The translations under genes and the position numbers were made by a program. Positions 25,459 to 33,681 of a DNA stretch of 64,000 bases are shown here, in pieces. Origin of the DNA: G963664935 sp963664935 (GTDB lineage: Bacteria > Pseudomonadota > Gammaproteobacteria > Methylococcales > G963664935). Below the pieces are notes generated by a model. The model was given only the letters and a program-made list of their open reading frames with translations. It was not told where the DNA came from and made no database searches. The stretch covers positions 369,267 to 433,266 of the forward strand of contig CAXXSE010000001.1 in assembly GCA_963664935.2 (NCBI GenBank), written 5' to 3'. The first letter of the stretch is position 1. Every line of letters starts with the position of its first letter.

Positions 25459-26400
25459 TTAGATCTCCTTATCTTTCAATAGGTCAGTAATCTTTATTGC
25501 CGTTTCCAGCGCTCTTTTCCCATCTTCTCCGGAAACCAAGGGTTCTTCACCGGTCCGAATGCATTGAATGAAATGTTTGATCTCTTCTTGGATGGCATCG
25601 CCACTTTCAAATACGGTTTTTTCCGTTTCGATTTCCGGAATCCCGGGAAACATTTCTTTTTCCCCTCGCCTATGCTGGGTCAATACCCGATTTTGAAAAT
25701 CGATGGAAACATAAGAATTCGGTCGAAACATCCGCATCTTACGCTCCATCTTCATACTCACGCGGCTGGCGGTGACATTGGCGACACAACCACTTTTAAA
25801 AACGATACGAGCATTGGCTATATCCGTATCCTCGGTCAACACCGAAATCCCGCTAGCGTCAATATGGTCGACATCGGAGCCTACAAATTCCAAAATAATA
25901 TCGATATCGTGAATCATCAAATCCAACACCACACTGACATCATTAGCTCGGGGATTAAAGGGCGCTAATCGATGTGATTCGATGAACAACGGCTTTTCTT
26001 TCAACTCCAGAGCCAGTATCGCGGCATTAAACCGTTCGAGATGTCCCACTTGTAGCGTACAGTTTTTCCGCCGGGCAATTTCAACCAAATCCTCAGCTTC
26101 CTCAACCGTTACGGTAATTGGTTTTTCGAGCATAACATGGACACCGGCATTCAGAAAATCCCGGGCTACCGAGTAGTGCAGACTGGTCGGCACAACTATA
26201 CTGACGGCGTCGACATCGTCAATCAGTTCATGGTAATCAGTCAGTGCGCGACAACCATGTTTTTCAGCAACATTGGCGGCGACCATTTTGTCCGAATCAA
26301 CTACCGCAACAAGCTCACAATCGTCCAAGTTTGCATATTTTTCGGCATGAAACTTTCCCAGATAGCCAACCCCGATAACAGCACAGTTGAGATCTGACAT
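25459..26400 (-). CDS. gnnA: Gfo/Idh/MocA oxidoreductase, GnnA-like, between lpxA and lpxB
   Basis: The start MSDLNCAVIGVGYLGKFHAE gives 313 residues; an upstream extension to 26478 overlaps lpxA and is not conserved-looking. The Rossmann motif GVGYLGKFHAEKY and the lysine in MLEKPITVT are typical of the family. In Acidithiobacillus ferrooxidans, gnnA and gnnB lie between lpxA and lpxB, and GnnA oxidises UDP-GlcNAc at C3 so that GnnB can aminate it for amide-linked lipid A. Here only the oxidoreductase is present. The symbol is inferred from family and position. Confidence 0.7.
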   Translation of the reverse strand: MSDLNCAVIGVGYLGKFHAEKYANLDDCELVAVVDSDKMVAANVAEKHGCRALTDYHELIDDVDAVSIVVPTSLHYSVARDFLNAGVHVMLEKPITVTVEEAEDLVEIARRKNCTLQVGHLERFNAAILALELKEKPLFIESHRLAPFNPRANDVSVVLDLMIHDIDIILEFVGSDVDHIDASGISVLTEDTDIANARIVFKSGCVANVTASRVSMKMERKMRMFRPNSYVSIDFQNRVLTQHRRGEKEMFPGIPEIETEKTVFESGDAIQEEIKHFIQCIRTGEEPLVSGEDGKRALETAIKITDLLKDKEI

Positions 26401-26405
26401 AATGT

Positions 26406-27197
26406 TTATGACGCCGTATTTTTGAAATCGGTTGTGGCAAACCCGTGAATTCCGCGTATTGATTTTTCTGATAACCATCGCCGTAGATGCAAAATCTCGG
26501 GGGTCTTGTCTATTCCTTCGATACTCTGACGGACCCTAAGCCTTCGAAACGCCTGAGACACTGCTTTGTAGCGTTCGCGAACGATGCCATCGCGGCGTAA
26601 GCCGATAGTATTGAGCCGGTAATGCCGCGCCGGCACACCGCCGACCATGGTGTAGGGTATAACATCCATGCTCACGCCCGTGGTTCCGCGCACCATGGCT
26701 AAGGATCCAATTCTACAAAACTGATGGACCATCACGCCGCCACCGAAAAATGTTTTATCGCCAACCTGAACGTGCCCGCCTAAAGTGGCGCCGGTTGCAA
26801 ATATATTTCCGTCACCCACCTTACAATCATGAGCCACATGGCTATTATTCATCAAAAAGCAGTCCGATCCGATTCGCGTAGCTGAATTTTCCTGAGTGGC
26901 TCGATTCACCGTTACACCTTCGCGAAAAATATTATTGTCGCCTATTTGTACAAAGGATTCGATCCCAAGGTCAAAACTCAAATCCTGTGGAGAACCGCCT
27001 ATCACCGCGTGGGGAAATACTTGGTTGTTGGCGCCGAAAGTTACAAAAGGACGGATAACGGCATGGGCGTGGATGACGCAATTATCGCCAATGACCGCAT
27101 CATCTTCAATAATTGCAAATGCACCGACACAAACACTTTTCCCCAACTTAGCCGAAGCGGCCACTTGCGCGGTCGGATGTATTTTAGATACCGTCAA
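26406..27197 (-). CDS. lpxA: UDP-N-acetylglucosamine acyltransferase
   Basis: The 263-residue left-handed parallel beta-helix protein shows hexapeptide repeats (ASAKLGKSVCVGAFAIIEDD onward), the catalytic-region NNSHVAHDCKVGD and the helical carboxy-terminal GLRRDGIVRERY. It adds a 3-hydroxyacyl chain to the sugar nucleotide, the first lipid A step. The start at 27197 is TTG, five bases after xerD ends. If the adjacent Gfo/Idh gene acts as GnnA, this LpxA may use the amino-sugar form. Confidence 0.95.
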   Translation of the reverse strand: MTVSKIHPTAQVAASAKLGKSVCVGAFAIIEDDAVIGDNCVIHAHAVIRPFVTFGANNQVFPHAVIGGSPQDLSFDLGIESFVQIGDNNIFREGVTVNRATQENSATRIGSDCFLMNNSHVAHDCKVGDGNIFATGATLGGHVQVGDKTFFGGGVMVHQFCRIGSLAMVRGTTGVSMDVIPYTMVGGVPARHYRLNTIGLRRDGIVRERYKAVSQAFRRLRVRQSIEGIDKTPEILHLRRWLSEKSIRGIHGFATTDFKNTAS

Positions 27198-27202
27198 TAC
27201 AC

Positions 27203-28087
27203 TTAGCCCCTGGGGTGAAATTGCGCATGCATCTGTTTTAATCGTTCGTGCGCAACATGGGTATATATCTGGGTTGTCGACAAATCGCTATGCCCCAGTA
27301 GGAGCTGAACCACGCGCAGGTCCGCACCATGGTTCAACAGATGGGTAGCAAAGGCATGCCTCAAAGTGTGGGGAGATATTGTTTTCTGTATTCCGGCCTT
27401 GTGGGCATAACGTTTGATAATGTACCAAAACGCTTGCCGGGTCATCCCCGTAGCTCGATTGGTTACGAAAAGGAAATCAGAGGACCGCTTGTTCAATATT
27501 TTTTGACGCCCACCCTCCATATACGATGCCAACCATTCCAGGGATTCTTCTCCGAGAGGCGTCAAGCGATCCTTCTCGCCCTTCCCGGTGACTCTGAGCG
27601 CCCCTTGCCGAAAATTAATATGACTAAGACGCAAACCCACCAGCTCAGATACCCTGAGTCCGGTCGCGTACAATACTTCAAGCATGGTCCGGTCTCGAAT
27701 CCCGATGGGCCCTTCGATATTCGGCGCATTCAGTAAAGCAAAAACATCCGCTTCACTTAGCGTTGTGGGTAAAAGCCTGCCCAAATGCGGCGATTCGATA
27801 CCCACGCAAGGATCTTCGGATAAACGACCCTTTTTGATTAAAAAAGAATAAAACTTTCGGAGACTGGACAATAAGCGTGCACTTGACCGTGCACTCGCCC
27901 CTTTTTTAAATTTCAGCGCCAGATAAGCAGCAATATCATCCGGTTTCGCCAATAATAAACTGTCCCGTTTCAACCACTCGCCAAATTTTCGGATATCCGA
28001 TTCATAGGCTTTGAGCGTATTCTCGCTCAAACCTTGCTCAACCCAGAGCACGTCTTTAAAGCGTTCGATCAATACCTTTGAATCCAT
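27203..28087 (-). CDS. xerD: Tyrosine recombinase XerD
   Basis: The start MDSKVLIERFKDVLW at 28087 matches the usual amino terminus (294 residues); a longer GTG-started reading reaches 28147. The SAM-like core-binding domain is followed by the catalytic set: R in ATGLRVSELVGL, K in GKGEKDRLTP, H-x-x-R in SPHTLRHAFATHLL, H in LGHSDLSTTQ and the tyrosine in QIYTHVAHERLK. With XerC it resolves chromosome dimers at dif. It follows rplS after 124 bp. dsbC, a common next neighbour, is elsewhere (6506-7240). Confidence 0.9.
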   Translation of the reverse strand: MDSKVLIERFKDVLWVEQGLSENTLKAYESDIRKFGEWLKRDSLLLAKPDDIAAYLALKFKKGASARSSARLLSSLRKFYSFLIKKGRLSEDPCVGIESPHLGRLLPTTLSEADVFALLNAPNIEGPIGIRDRTMLEVLYATGLRVSELVGLRLSHINFRQGALRVTGKGEKDRLTPLGEESLEWLASYMEGGRQKILNKRSSDFLFVTNRATGMTRQAFWYIIKRYAHKAGIQKTISPHTLRHAFATHLLNHGADLRVVQLLLGHSDLSTTQIYTHVAHERLKQMHAQFHPRG

Positions 28088-28211
28088 GCCCATGTGGTGG
28101 TGATCGTCAACGTTGGTTGTTGTGCCCGTTAACGGATTACGGTTCACAGTGGTACTAAAACGTCCTCAACGCCACCGGTTTTCATGAACCGATAACGGTG
28201 AAAACCCTTAT

Positions 28212-28556
28212 CTAAATCTTTTCCTTAATCCGAGCCGCTTTTCCGGTTCGTTCACGCAGATAATACAGTTTAGCTCTACGAACGGCGCCACGGCGTATGA
28301 GTTTAATATCGTGAATCATAGGACTGTGGGTTTGGAACACTCGTTCCACACCTTCCCCATGAGAAATTTTCCTCACGGTAAACGCGGAATTTAATCCCCG
28401 ATTGCGCTTGGCGATAACCACGCCTTCAAACGCCTGCAGACGTTCACGCGCGCCTTCTTTAACCTTAACATGCACAACGACGGTATCGCCCGGAGAAAAA
28501 TCCGTAATATCGTTCTTAATTTGTTCTGATTCAAGTGTTTGAATGATATTTTTCAT
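28212..28556 (-). CDS. rplS: 50S ribosomal protein L19
   Basis: The 114-residue protein has DFSPGDTVVVHVKVKEGARE, LQAFEGVVIAKRNRGLNSAF and TVRKISHGEGVERVF, and ends with the basic KLYYLRERTGKAARIKEKI. L19 sits at the 30S-50S interface. Its start overlaps the end of trmD by four bases, the last step of the rpsP-rimM-trmD-rplS operon. Confidence 0.97.
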   Translation of the reverse strand: MKNIIQTLESEQIKNDITDFSPGDTVVVHVKVKEGARERLQAFEGVVIAKRNRGLNSAFTVRKISHGEGVERVFQTHSPMIHDIKLIRRGAVRRAKLYYLRERTGKAARIKEKI

Positions 28557-29311
28557 GATTCATTCTCCTTAGTTTTTTCTATATCGAATTCAAATTCATT
28601 TAAAAGCTGTCGCTGCTTTTCCGTCAGTGGGTATCCGGCTAACAGGTCGGGCCGCCGCCTATTTGTTCTACCAAGCGCTTGCTTCATCCGCCAGCGATCT
28701 ATTTCCGCATGGTTTCCGCTTAATAAAACATCCGGCACGCATCGTCCATCAATATCCACTGGCCTGGTATAGTGGGGATGGTCGAGCAGCCCGTTCATGA
28801 ACGAATCACTTCGGGCCGATTCATCGTCACCCAGAACACCGGGTAATAGTCGAGTAACCGCATCAATTACAACCAAAGCCGCTAATTCTCCACCACTCAA
28901 TACGTAGTCGCCCAACGACCATTCTTCATCAACTTCCATTTCGATAAACCGTTCATCAACGCCCTCATAACGACCTGCGATAAGAATCAATCGTTCGCGT
29001 TCGGCAAAGCGTTTAATATCGTTTTGGGTTAGCCGTCGTCCCTGTGGGTTTAGAAACAACGTCTTCCCGGGTAAATCGGAATCGGCTCTGGCCGCTTCAA
29101 CGGCTCCTTGCAGCGGTTTGACCATCACGACCATCCCCGGCCCTCCTCCATAAGAACGATCATCGACGGTACGATGATTATTATTTGTGTAATCTCTAGG
29201 ATTCCAAAGCGCCATTTGCACATTACCATCTTCAATGGCTCTCCCGGTGACGCCATAACCGGAGACATGGCTAAGCATATCCGGAAACAAGGTCACAACA
29301 TCAAATCTCAT
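28553..29311 (-). CDS. trmD: tRNA (guanine-N1-)-methyltransferase
   Basis: The 252-residue SPOUT-class enzyme starts MRFDVVTLFPDMLSHVSGYG and has RSYGGGPGMVVMVKPL, LILIAGRYEGVDERFIE and WSLGDYVLSGGELAALVVID, the trefoil-knot AdoMet site. It methylates G37 of tRNAs that read CNN codons and prevents frameshifting. It follows rimM after 22 bp in the same direction. Confidence 0.97.
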   Translation of the reverse strand: MRFDVVTLFPDMLSHVSGYGVTGRAIEDGNVQMALWNPRDYTNNNHRTVDDRSYGGGPGMVVMVKPLQGAVEAARADSDLPGKTLFLNPQGRRLTQNDIKRFAERERLILIAGRYEGVDERFIEMEVDEEWSLGDYVLSGGELAALVVIDAVTRLLPGVLGDDESARSDSFMNGLLDHPHYTRPVDIDGRCVPDVLLSGNHAEIDRWRMKQALGRTNRRRPDLLAGYPLTEKQRQLLNEFEFDIEKTKENES

Positions 29312-29333
29312 CTCCCCGAAAACTTTACCTCGA

Positions 29334-29840
29334 TCAAAAATCTGGATCCCAGTTCACTATAATTTTCCCTCCCTCCAGGTCGACTTCTTTAATAAATCGT
29401 CCCCGTACGAAAGGAATCAGTCGTTCACGCTCACCTTTAATCACTAATGCATCGTTAGCGCCGGTTTCGATTAAATAATCAACCGTTCCCAACGGTTCGT
29501 TAGCAACCGTTATCACCGTCAACCCCACTAAATCGAACCAATAATATTCACCCTGGGCAAGTGGTTCGAATTGATCACGGCTAATGACAACCCTAATTCC
29601 TATAAGCTTGGCGGCGTTTTCCCGATCATCGACCGTTGCCAGCTTTGCAATAACGTTCTTTCCATGACGGGCTCCATCCACCACATCATACCGAACGTGG
29701 TTGTTCTGGCTACAAAGAAACCAAGAACTATAATCAAGGATACGTTCCCGTGGCGTAGCGTAAGAAAAGACTTTAACCCACCCCTTTAAGCCAATAACAC
29801 CGGTCACTTTACCAATATCAACCCAATGATTTGTTGACAT
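29334..29840 (-). CDS. rimM: Ribosome maturation factor RimM
   Basis: The 168-residue protein has the barrel domain IGKVTGVIGLKGWVKVFSYA and the PRC-barrel tail YYWFDLVGLTVIT to DALVIKGERERLIPFVRGRF. It assists late maturation of the 30S head and binds S19. Its place between rpsP and trmD is the conserved one. Confidence 0.96.
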   Translation of the reverse strand: MSTNHWVDIGKVTGVIGLKGWVKVFSYATPRERILDYSSWFLCSQNNHVRYDVVDGARHGKNVIAKLATVDDRENAAKLIGIRVVISRDQFEPLAQGEYYWFDLVGLTVITVANEPLGTVDYLIETGANDALVIKGERERLIPFVRGRFIKEVDLEGGKIIVNWDPDF

Positions 29841-29874
29841 GATATGGGGCCGATACTTTCAACCTAATTCAGGT

Positions 29875-30150
29875 TTAAGCTTCGGCGGAAACTTCCTTCG
29901 CTGCAGTCGCTTTCTTCATTTGTTTAATCAACCACTTCACTCGATCAGATACTTGTGCGCCGTGGGACCGCCAATGATCGATGCGATCACCATTTAATCG
30001 CAGACGTTCTTCTCCACCCCGGGCAAAGGGGTTGAAGAAACCTAGCCGCTCGATATAACGCCCGTCGCGAGCCTTCCGGTTATCCGCGACGACAATATGA
30101 TAGAAAGCCCGGTCTTTAGCGCCTGCTCTGGCAAGACGAATTTTTACCAT
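29875..30150 (-). CDS. rpsP: 30S ribosomal protein S16
   Basis: The 91-residue protein begins VKIRLARAGAKDRAFYHIVV and continues ADNRKARDGRYIERLGFFNP, standard S16. It is the first gene of the rpsP operon, so a promoter is expected between here and the MITE-like element ending at 30387. A good TATAAT lies at 30364-30359 on this strand. Confidence 0.97.
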   Translation of the reverse strand: MVKIRLARAGAKDRAFYHIVVADNRKARDGRYIERLGFFNPFARGGEERLRLNGDRIDHWRSHGAQVSDRVKWLIKQMKKATAAKEVSAEA

Positions 30151-30358
30151 TGAAATTTCCTAGTAATAAAATCAGTTTAACCTGAACCCATGACTTCAAT
30201 GTGGATAGCAGGGCACAAGATATTGGTTTCACGGGGGATCAAGAACACTCTCGCTTCACCTTTAGGTTAAGCGGGAATTATTTCGACCGTCGTGAAATCA
30301 AGAGCCTATGCTCCGTACCGGAGCGAAGTCACGGAATCAGGTTTAAGTTAATCAGTCT

Positions 30359-30364
30359 ATTATA
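30359..30364 (-). promoter_or_regulatory. Candidate -10 box for rpsP operon
   Basis: TATAAT, a perfect -10 hexamer on the minus strand, lies about 210 bp before rpsP. No clear -35 is found at the usual spacing; that position is only about 20 bp from the end of the MITE copy 2. Confidence 0.35.
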
Positions 30365-30386
30365 CGGAAATTTTTTAAAATAGGAA

Positions 30387-30615
30387 GAGTCTTGTCCAAT
30401 ATGAAATGGCCCTGAATAGGGGGGTAATTTCTAACGTGAAATGGCCCTGAAACCGAGAACAGATCATAAATTGAGGTTAACTTACGCTTCATAAGTGTCA
30501 AGGAGATTCCTCCGCTACGCTACAAACTCCTCCTTGACACCTCTTTCGCTCCAGTTAAAAGGTTATTCATGATCTGTTCCCAATTTCAGGGCCATTTATA
30601 GATTGGAATAGACTT
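30387..30615. mobile_element. MITE-like palindromic element, copy 2 (inverted)
   Basis: Read on the minus strand, this matches 3949-4142 nearly base for base over its whole length. It has one 35-bp extra segment at its left end, where the end motif ATGAAATGGCCCTGA (30401) is repeated as GTGAAATGGCCCTGA (30436). The inner stem TGTCAAGGAG / CTCCTTGACA is kept. It lies between the rpsP operon and comEA-like gene. The doubled end suggests a nested insertion or end duplication. Confidence 0.72.
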
Positions 30616-30769
30616 GGAAGGGGCATTCGATTTACCATTGATAAAATATGCTATCAATAGTAGGGTTTAGGCAGTTGTCCGCGAATAGAGCCTACCGCGG
30701 AAAAGTGGATTGTGGATTATGTTTTCAAACCGTTACAGGTACACACTCTTGATTAGGCCATGTAAAAAA

Positions 30770-30792
30770 AACAGGCTCCAAAGGAGCCTGTT
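30770..30792 (-). terminator. Rho-independent terminator after the ComEA-like gene
   Basis: On the minus strand AACAGGCTCC TTT GGAGCCTGTT forms a perfect 10-bp stem with a 3-base loop, followed by a run of eight T. It starts 17 bp after the stop of the ComEA-like gene. Confidence 0.88.
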
Positions 30793-30809
30793 TATATTAG
30801 GGGAAACTA

Positions 30810-31067
30810 TTATTCAATAGAAATGTTGTCTCGGTTCTTCGCAATCGTCGCCAAACCGATGCCCTTTACGCGAGTCATATCATCCAGGGTTTTGAAGTCA
30901 CCGCGTTCCTTTCTATCTTTGATAATCGCTTCTGCTTTCGCTGGCCCAACACCGATCATAACCTGTGCAATTTCGTCAGCTTTCGCCGTGTTGCTATTTA
31001 ATGGCTGGGCTATGGAAACCAAGGAAATCAACAGAAGGGATAATCCTATAAATAATTTTTTAAACAT
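30810..31067 (-). CDS. Secreted ComEA-like helix-hairpin-helix protein
   Basis: The 85-residue protein has a signal peptide (KLFIGLSLLLISLVSIAQ) and then one helix-hairpin-helix domain (NTAKADEIAQVMIGVGPAKA, then FKTLDDMTRVKGIGLATIAK). Proteins of this size are annotated as ComEA-family or competence-like periplasmic DNA-binding proteins. The ComEA role in DNA uptake fits the fold, but no other competence genes are near. It is a single gene with its own terminator. Confidence 0.88.
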   Translation of the reverse strand: MFKKLFIGLSLLLISLVSIAQPLNSNTAKADEIAQVMIGVGPAKAEAIIKDRKERGDFKTLDDMTRVKGIGLATIAKNRDNISIE

Positions 31068-31406
31068 ATTTAAATGTCCTCAATTAAGCTAATAAAAAGC
31101 ATATTTTTAAAAAATCAGCACGTATCAGTTTGGAATCAATATATCCAGCAATTGTGTATTGGACTAAGAGCCGTCAGTTTCCAGCACATTATTGTTCCCA
31201 ACCTTATTGAAGAATGCTGTCTCGTTTGACACGTTTTGTGTCAGCTTTTATGATAGCATAATATATACCAAGTTTTAATTGGCATATTAAATCAATATGT
31301 TAAAATGATACCAATAAAATTGATTACCCCCTTAAATTCTAAAGTGTAAAATTTTCTAAAATCCTGGCTATACGCCTTAATCCGTGACCTCAATATAGGT
31401 AACAGG
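31068..31406. other. AT-rich intergenic region
   Basis: No gene is seen. A small perfect hairpin TGACAC GTTTT GTGTCA lies at 31227-31243; it lacks a T-run on either strand. Confidence 0.4.
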
Positions 31407-32549
31407 TTACAATTTTGGAGCAAGGGCCTGCGAATTTTTCGGGTTCCTGAAGACCAGTGGTTTTTCAATAGCACGCCGCTGTGTTGCCACCGATGACTCA
31501 ATGGCCTCTTCAATCTTGGAGTGGTTTGGCGACAGGCCGCAGACCGGATCGGTTGCGGTCATATCGCCTGTTAGCAAAAATGCCTGGCAGCGGCAACCAC
31601 CGAAATCTTTAGTTTTTTCAGGGCAACTTCGGCAAGGCTCTTTCATCCATCCAAACCCACGAAATTTGTTGAAGGCTTCGGAATTTTCCCAAATATCTCG
31701 AACACTAAAATCTCGAACATTAGGGAATTCAAGACCGGGTAGTTCACGGGCCGAGTGGCACGGAAGCGCCGCGCCGTCAGGCGCGATTGTGAGAAAAGTC
31801 GTTCCCCATCCATTCATACAGGCTTTCGGGCGGTCTTCATAAAAATCCGGCACCACATAGTAAATTTTCATTTTCCCCTTCATGCGGTCCTGATACCGGT
31901 GCGCAATAGCCTCCGCCTGTTCAAATTGCTCTCGGGTCGGCAGAAGTTGATCGCGGTTTAGGTGAGCCCATCCATAATATTGGGTATTCGCCAGTTCTAG
32001 GTAATCGGCCCCCAGATCGATGGCCATTTCGATAATATCCTGCATTTGGTGAATATTCTTGCGGTGAATAACCACATTCAGAACCATGGGATAATTGTAT
32101 TCTTTTACCCGTTGTGCAACTTCCCGTTTTTGGGCGTGCGAGTGAGTACCCGCCAGAAAGTCACTGAGGTCCTCACTGCTGGCCTGGACGCTGATTTGGA
32201 TGTGATCCAGTCCTGCCTGCTTGAGTTCGGCAATTTTATTCTCGCCAAAGTTATATCCCGAAGTAATCAGGTTGGAATAATATCCAAGTTCACGGGCATG
32301 TTTGACAAGAATGGCCAAGTCCTTCCGAACCAACGGTTCTCCCCCGGAAAAACCAAGCTGCACGGCGCCCATTTGGCGCGCTTCGCTCAAAACCCTCAGC
32401 CAGTCATCGGTGCTGAGTTCATTCTTATGTTGGGCAAAACCTACAGGATTCGAGCAATAGGGGCATTGCAACGGGCAGGCATAAGTGAGTTCCGCTAAAA
32501 GCCAGCGGGGTTTGCTGATACTAGCTTGAGAGTTGTCTGATCCAGCCAT
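31407..32549 (-). CDS. pqqE: PqqE, radical SAM enzyme of PQQ biosynthesis
   Basis: The 380-residue protein carries the radical SAM cluster C25-x3-C29-x2-C32 in TYACPLQCPYCSNP, GFSGGEPLVRKDL, and a SPASM carboxy-terminal region with many cysteines (CMNGWGTTF, CHSARELPG, CRSCPEKTKDFGGCRCQA). It forms the carbon-carbon bond between glutamate and tyrosine of the PqqA peptide. It overlaps the end of pqqD by 29 bases. pqqA, pqqB and pqqC are not seen here. Confidence 0.94.
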   Translation of the reverse strand: MAGSDNSQASISKPRWLLAELTYACPLQCPYCSNPVGFAQHKNELSTDDWLRVLSEARQMGAVQLGFSGGEPLVRKDLAILVKHARELGYYSNLITSGYNFGENKIAELKQAGLDHIQISVQASSEDLSDFLAGTHSHAQKREVAQRVKEYNYPMVLNVVIHRKNIHQMQDIIEMAIDLGADYLELANTQYYGWAHLNRDQLLPTREQFEQAEAIAHRYQDRMKGKMKIYYVVPDFYEDRPKACMNGWGTTFLTIAPDGAALPCHSARELPGLEFPNVRDFSVRDIWENSEAFNKFRGFGWMKEPCRSCPEKTKDFGGCRCQAFLLTGDMTATDPVCGLSPNHSKIEEAIESSVATQRRAIEKPLVFRNPKNSQALAPKL

Positions 32550-32799
32550 TTTCCAAAGCGATTCCTAAAAATTCGCTGACATCCTTTTCTAAACCCGTAG
32601 TTTCGAATTTTTGTTCCAGTTCAAGAACTATACCCTGAAGCTTCCGAGCGCCATCGCAAAGTTTGAGGATTTCCGTTGAACTCTGATTCAGTTCAACCAT
32701 GCCCTCCGGGTAGAGAATAACATGCTTTTGTTGCGCCTCCTCCCACTGTAAACGGTGTGTCGGTGAAATTTCCAGGATACAGTTTGAGTTGATCGCCAT
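32521..32799 (-). CDS. pqqD: PqqD, peptide chaperone of PQQ biosynthesis
   Basis: The 92-residue protein has the RiPP recognition element fold: RLQWEEAQQKHVILYPEGMV, ELNQSSTEILKLCDGARKLQ and the carboxy-terminal ALENGWIRQL. It binds the PqqA precursor and delivers it to PqqE, whose start codon lies inside this gene. A pqqA gene, normally short and upstream, is not found in the 140 bp before pqqD. Divergent from the CDGSH gene. Confidence 0.92.
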   Translation of the reverse strand: MAINSNCILEISPTHRLQWEEAQQKHVILYPEGMVELNQSSTEILKLCDGARKLQGIVLELEQKFETTGLEKDVSEFLGIALENGWIRQLSS

Positions 32800-32939
32800 A
32801 ACCTTATTATTATAACGTGTTCCTTTCGGCTCCCCCAGGTCATATCTTAATTAAAGTCGTTTTATCTCCAGACGGCTTCCTATTGCTTTGCTTCTCGGTT
32901 AGTATTTTCAGTTAATCTTTAGCTAAGGAGAATACGTCA

Positions 32940-33182
32940 ATGTCAGATCCAGTGGTTGCAAGTAAAACACCCTTCGGTATCGAAGTCGAAGCGGGCAAAA
33001 TATATTCTTGGTGTTCGTGCGGTCTTAGCAAGAGCCAGCCTTTTTGTGATGGCTCCCATAGCACTACAGAATTCAAACCGGTCATTTTCAAAGCAGAGAA
33101 AAGCGAAACGGTTTATTTTTGCGGGTGTAAACAAACAAAAAACCAACCTTTCTGCGATAGTTCTCACAGCAACTTGGATTGA
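32940..33182 (+). CDS. CDGSH iron-sulfur domain protein (two motifs)
   Basis: The 80-residue protein has two copies of the C-x-C-x-n-P-x-C-D-x-S-H binding motif: SWCSCGLSKSQPFCDGSH and YFCGCKQTKNQPFCDSSH, the pattern of bacterial mitoNEET-like proteins with two [2Fe-2S] clusters. A good ribosome site (AAGGAGAA) precedes the start. Family role in redox or iron sensing is only partly known. It heads a plus-strand trio with CYTH and thioesterase genes, spaced 16 and 15 bp. Confidence 0.92.
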   Translation: MSDPVVASKTPFGIEVEAGKIYSWCSCGLSKSQPFCDGSHSTTEFKPVIFKAEKSETVYFCGCKQTKNQPFCDSSHSNLD

Positions 33183-33198
33183 GGTTTTAGCGGCTTAG

Positions 33199-33666
33199 AT
33201 GGCCCTTGAAATTGAACATAAATTTTTGATTGTTAGTAATGAATGGCGTGCATTGTCCTACAAGGCCACCCGATTGCGGCAGGGTTATCTCAATCATGAT
33301 GAACAATATTGTTCCGTCCGTGTACGGAGTAGCGAGGAAAAAGCTTCGCTGAACATCAAAAGCGCTACGATAGGTTCCCAACGTCAGGAATTCGAATACG
33401 AAATTCCTTTGAACGACGCTAATGCTCTTTTGTCATTGGCCCGAAAACCCTTGATCGAAAAAACCCGTCATCTGGTCGCGGTAGCTGAACATATTTGGGA
33501 AGTCGATGTGTTTGAAGGTGACAATGCAGGTTTGGTCGTTGCCGAAATTGAGCTCCAACGGGTGGGGGAATCGTTTGATAAACCCGCATGGGCGGGGAAA
33601 GAGGTTACCGATGATTTTCGCTATTACAATACCAGTCTATCATTACATCCTTATAAAGACTGGTGA
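33199..33666 (+). CDS. CYTH domain protein, likely inorganic triphosphatase
   Basis: The 155-residue protein begins ALEIEHKFLIVSNEWR, the EIEHKF signature of the CYTH tunnel fold. It continues with VRVRSSEEKASLNIKSA and ends WAGKEVTDDFRYYNTSLS. It binds triphosphates with metals and likely hydrolyses tripolyphosphate or a nucleoside triphosphate. The function in the cell is not fixed for this subfamily. It lies between the CDGSH protein and the thioesterase. Confidence 0.9.
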   Translation: MALEIEHKFLIVSNEWRALSYKATRLRQGYLNHDEQYCSVRVRSSEEKASLNIKSATIGSQRQEFEYEIPLNDANALLSLARKPLIEKTRHLVAVAEHIWEVDVFEGDNAGLVVAEIELQRVGESFDKPAWAGKEVTDDFRYYNTSLSLHPYKDW

Positions 33667-33681
33667 AAACGGAATAATCCA

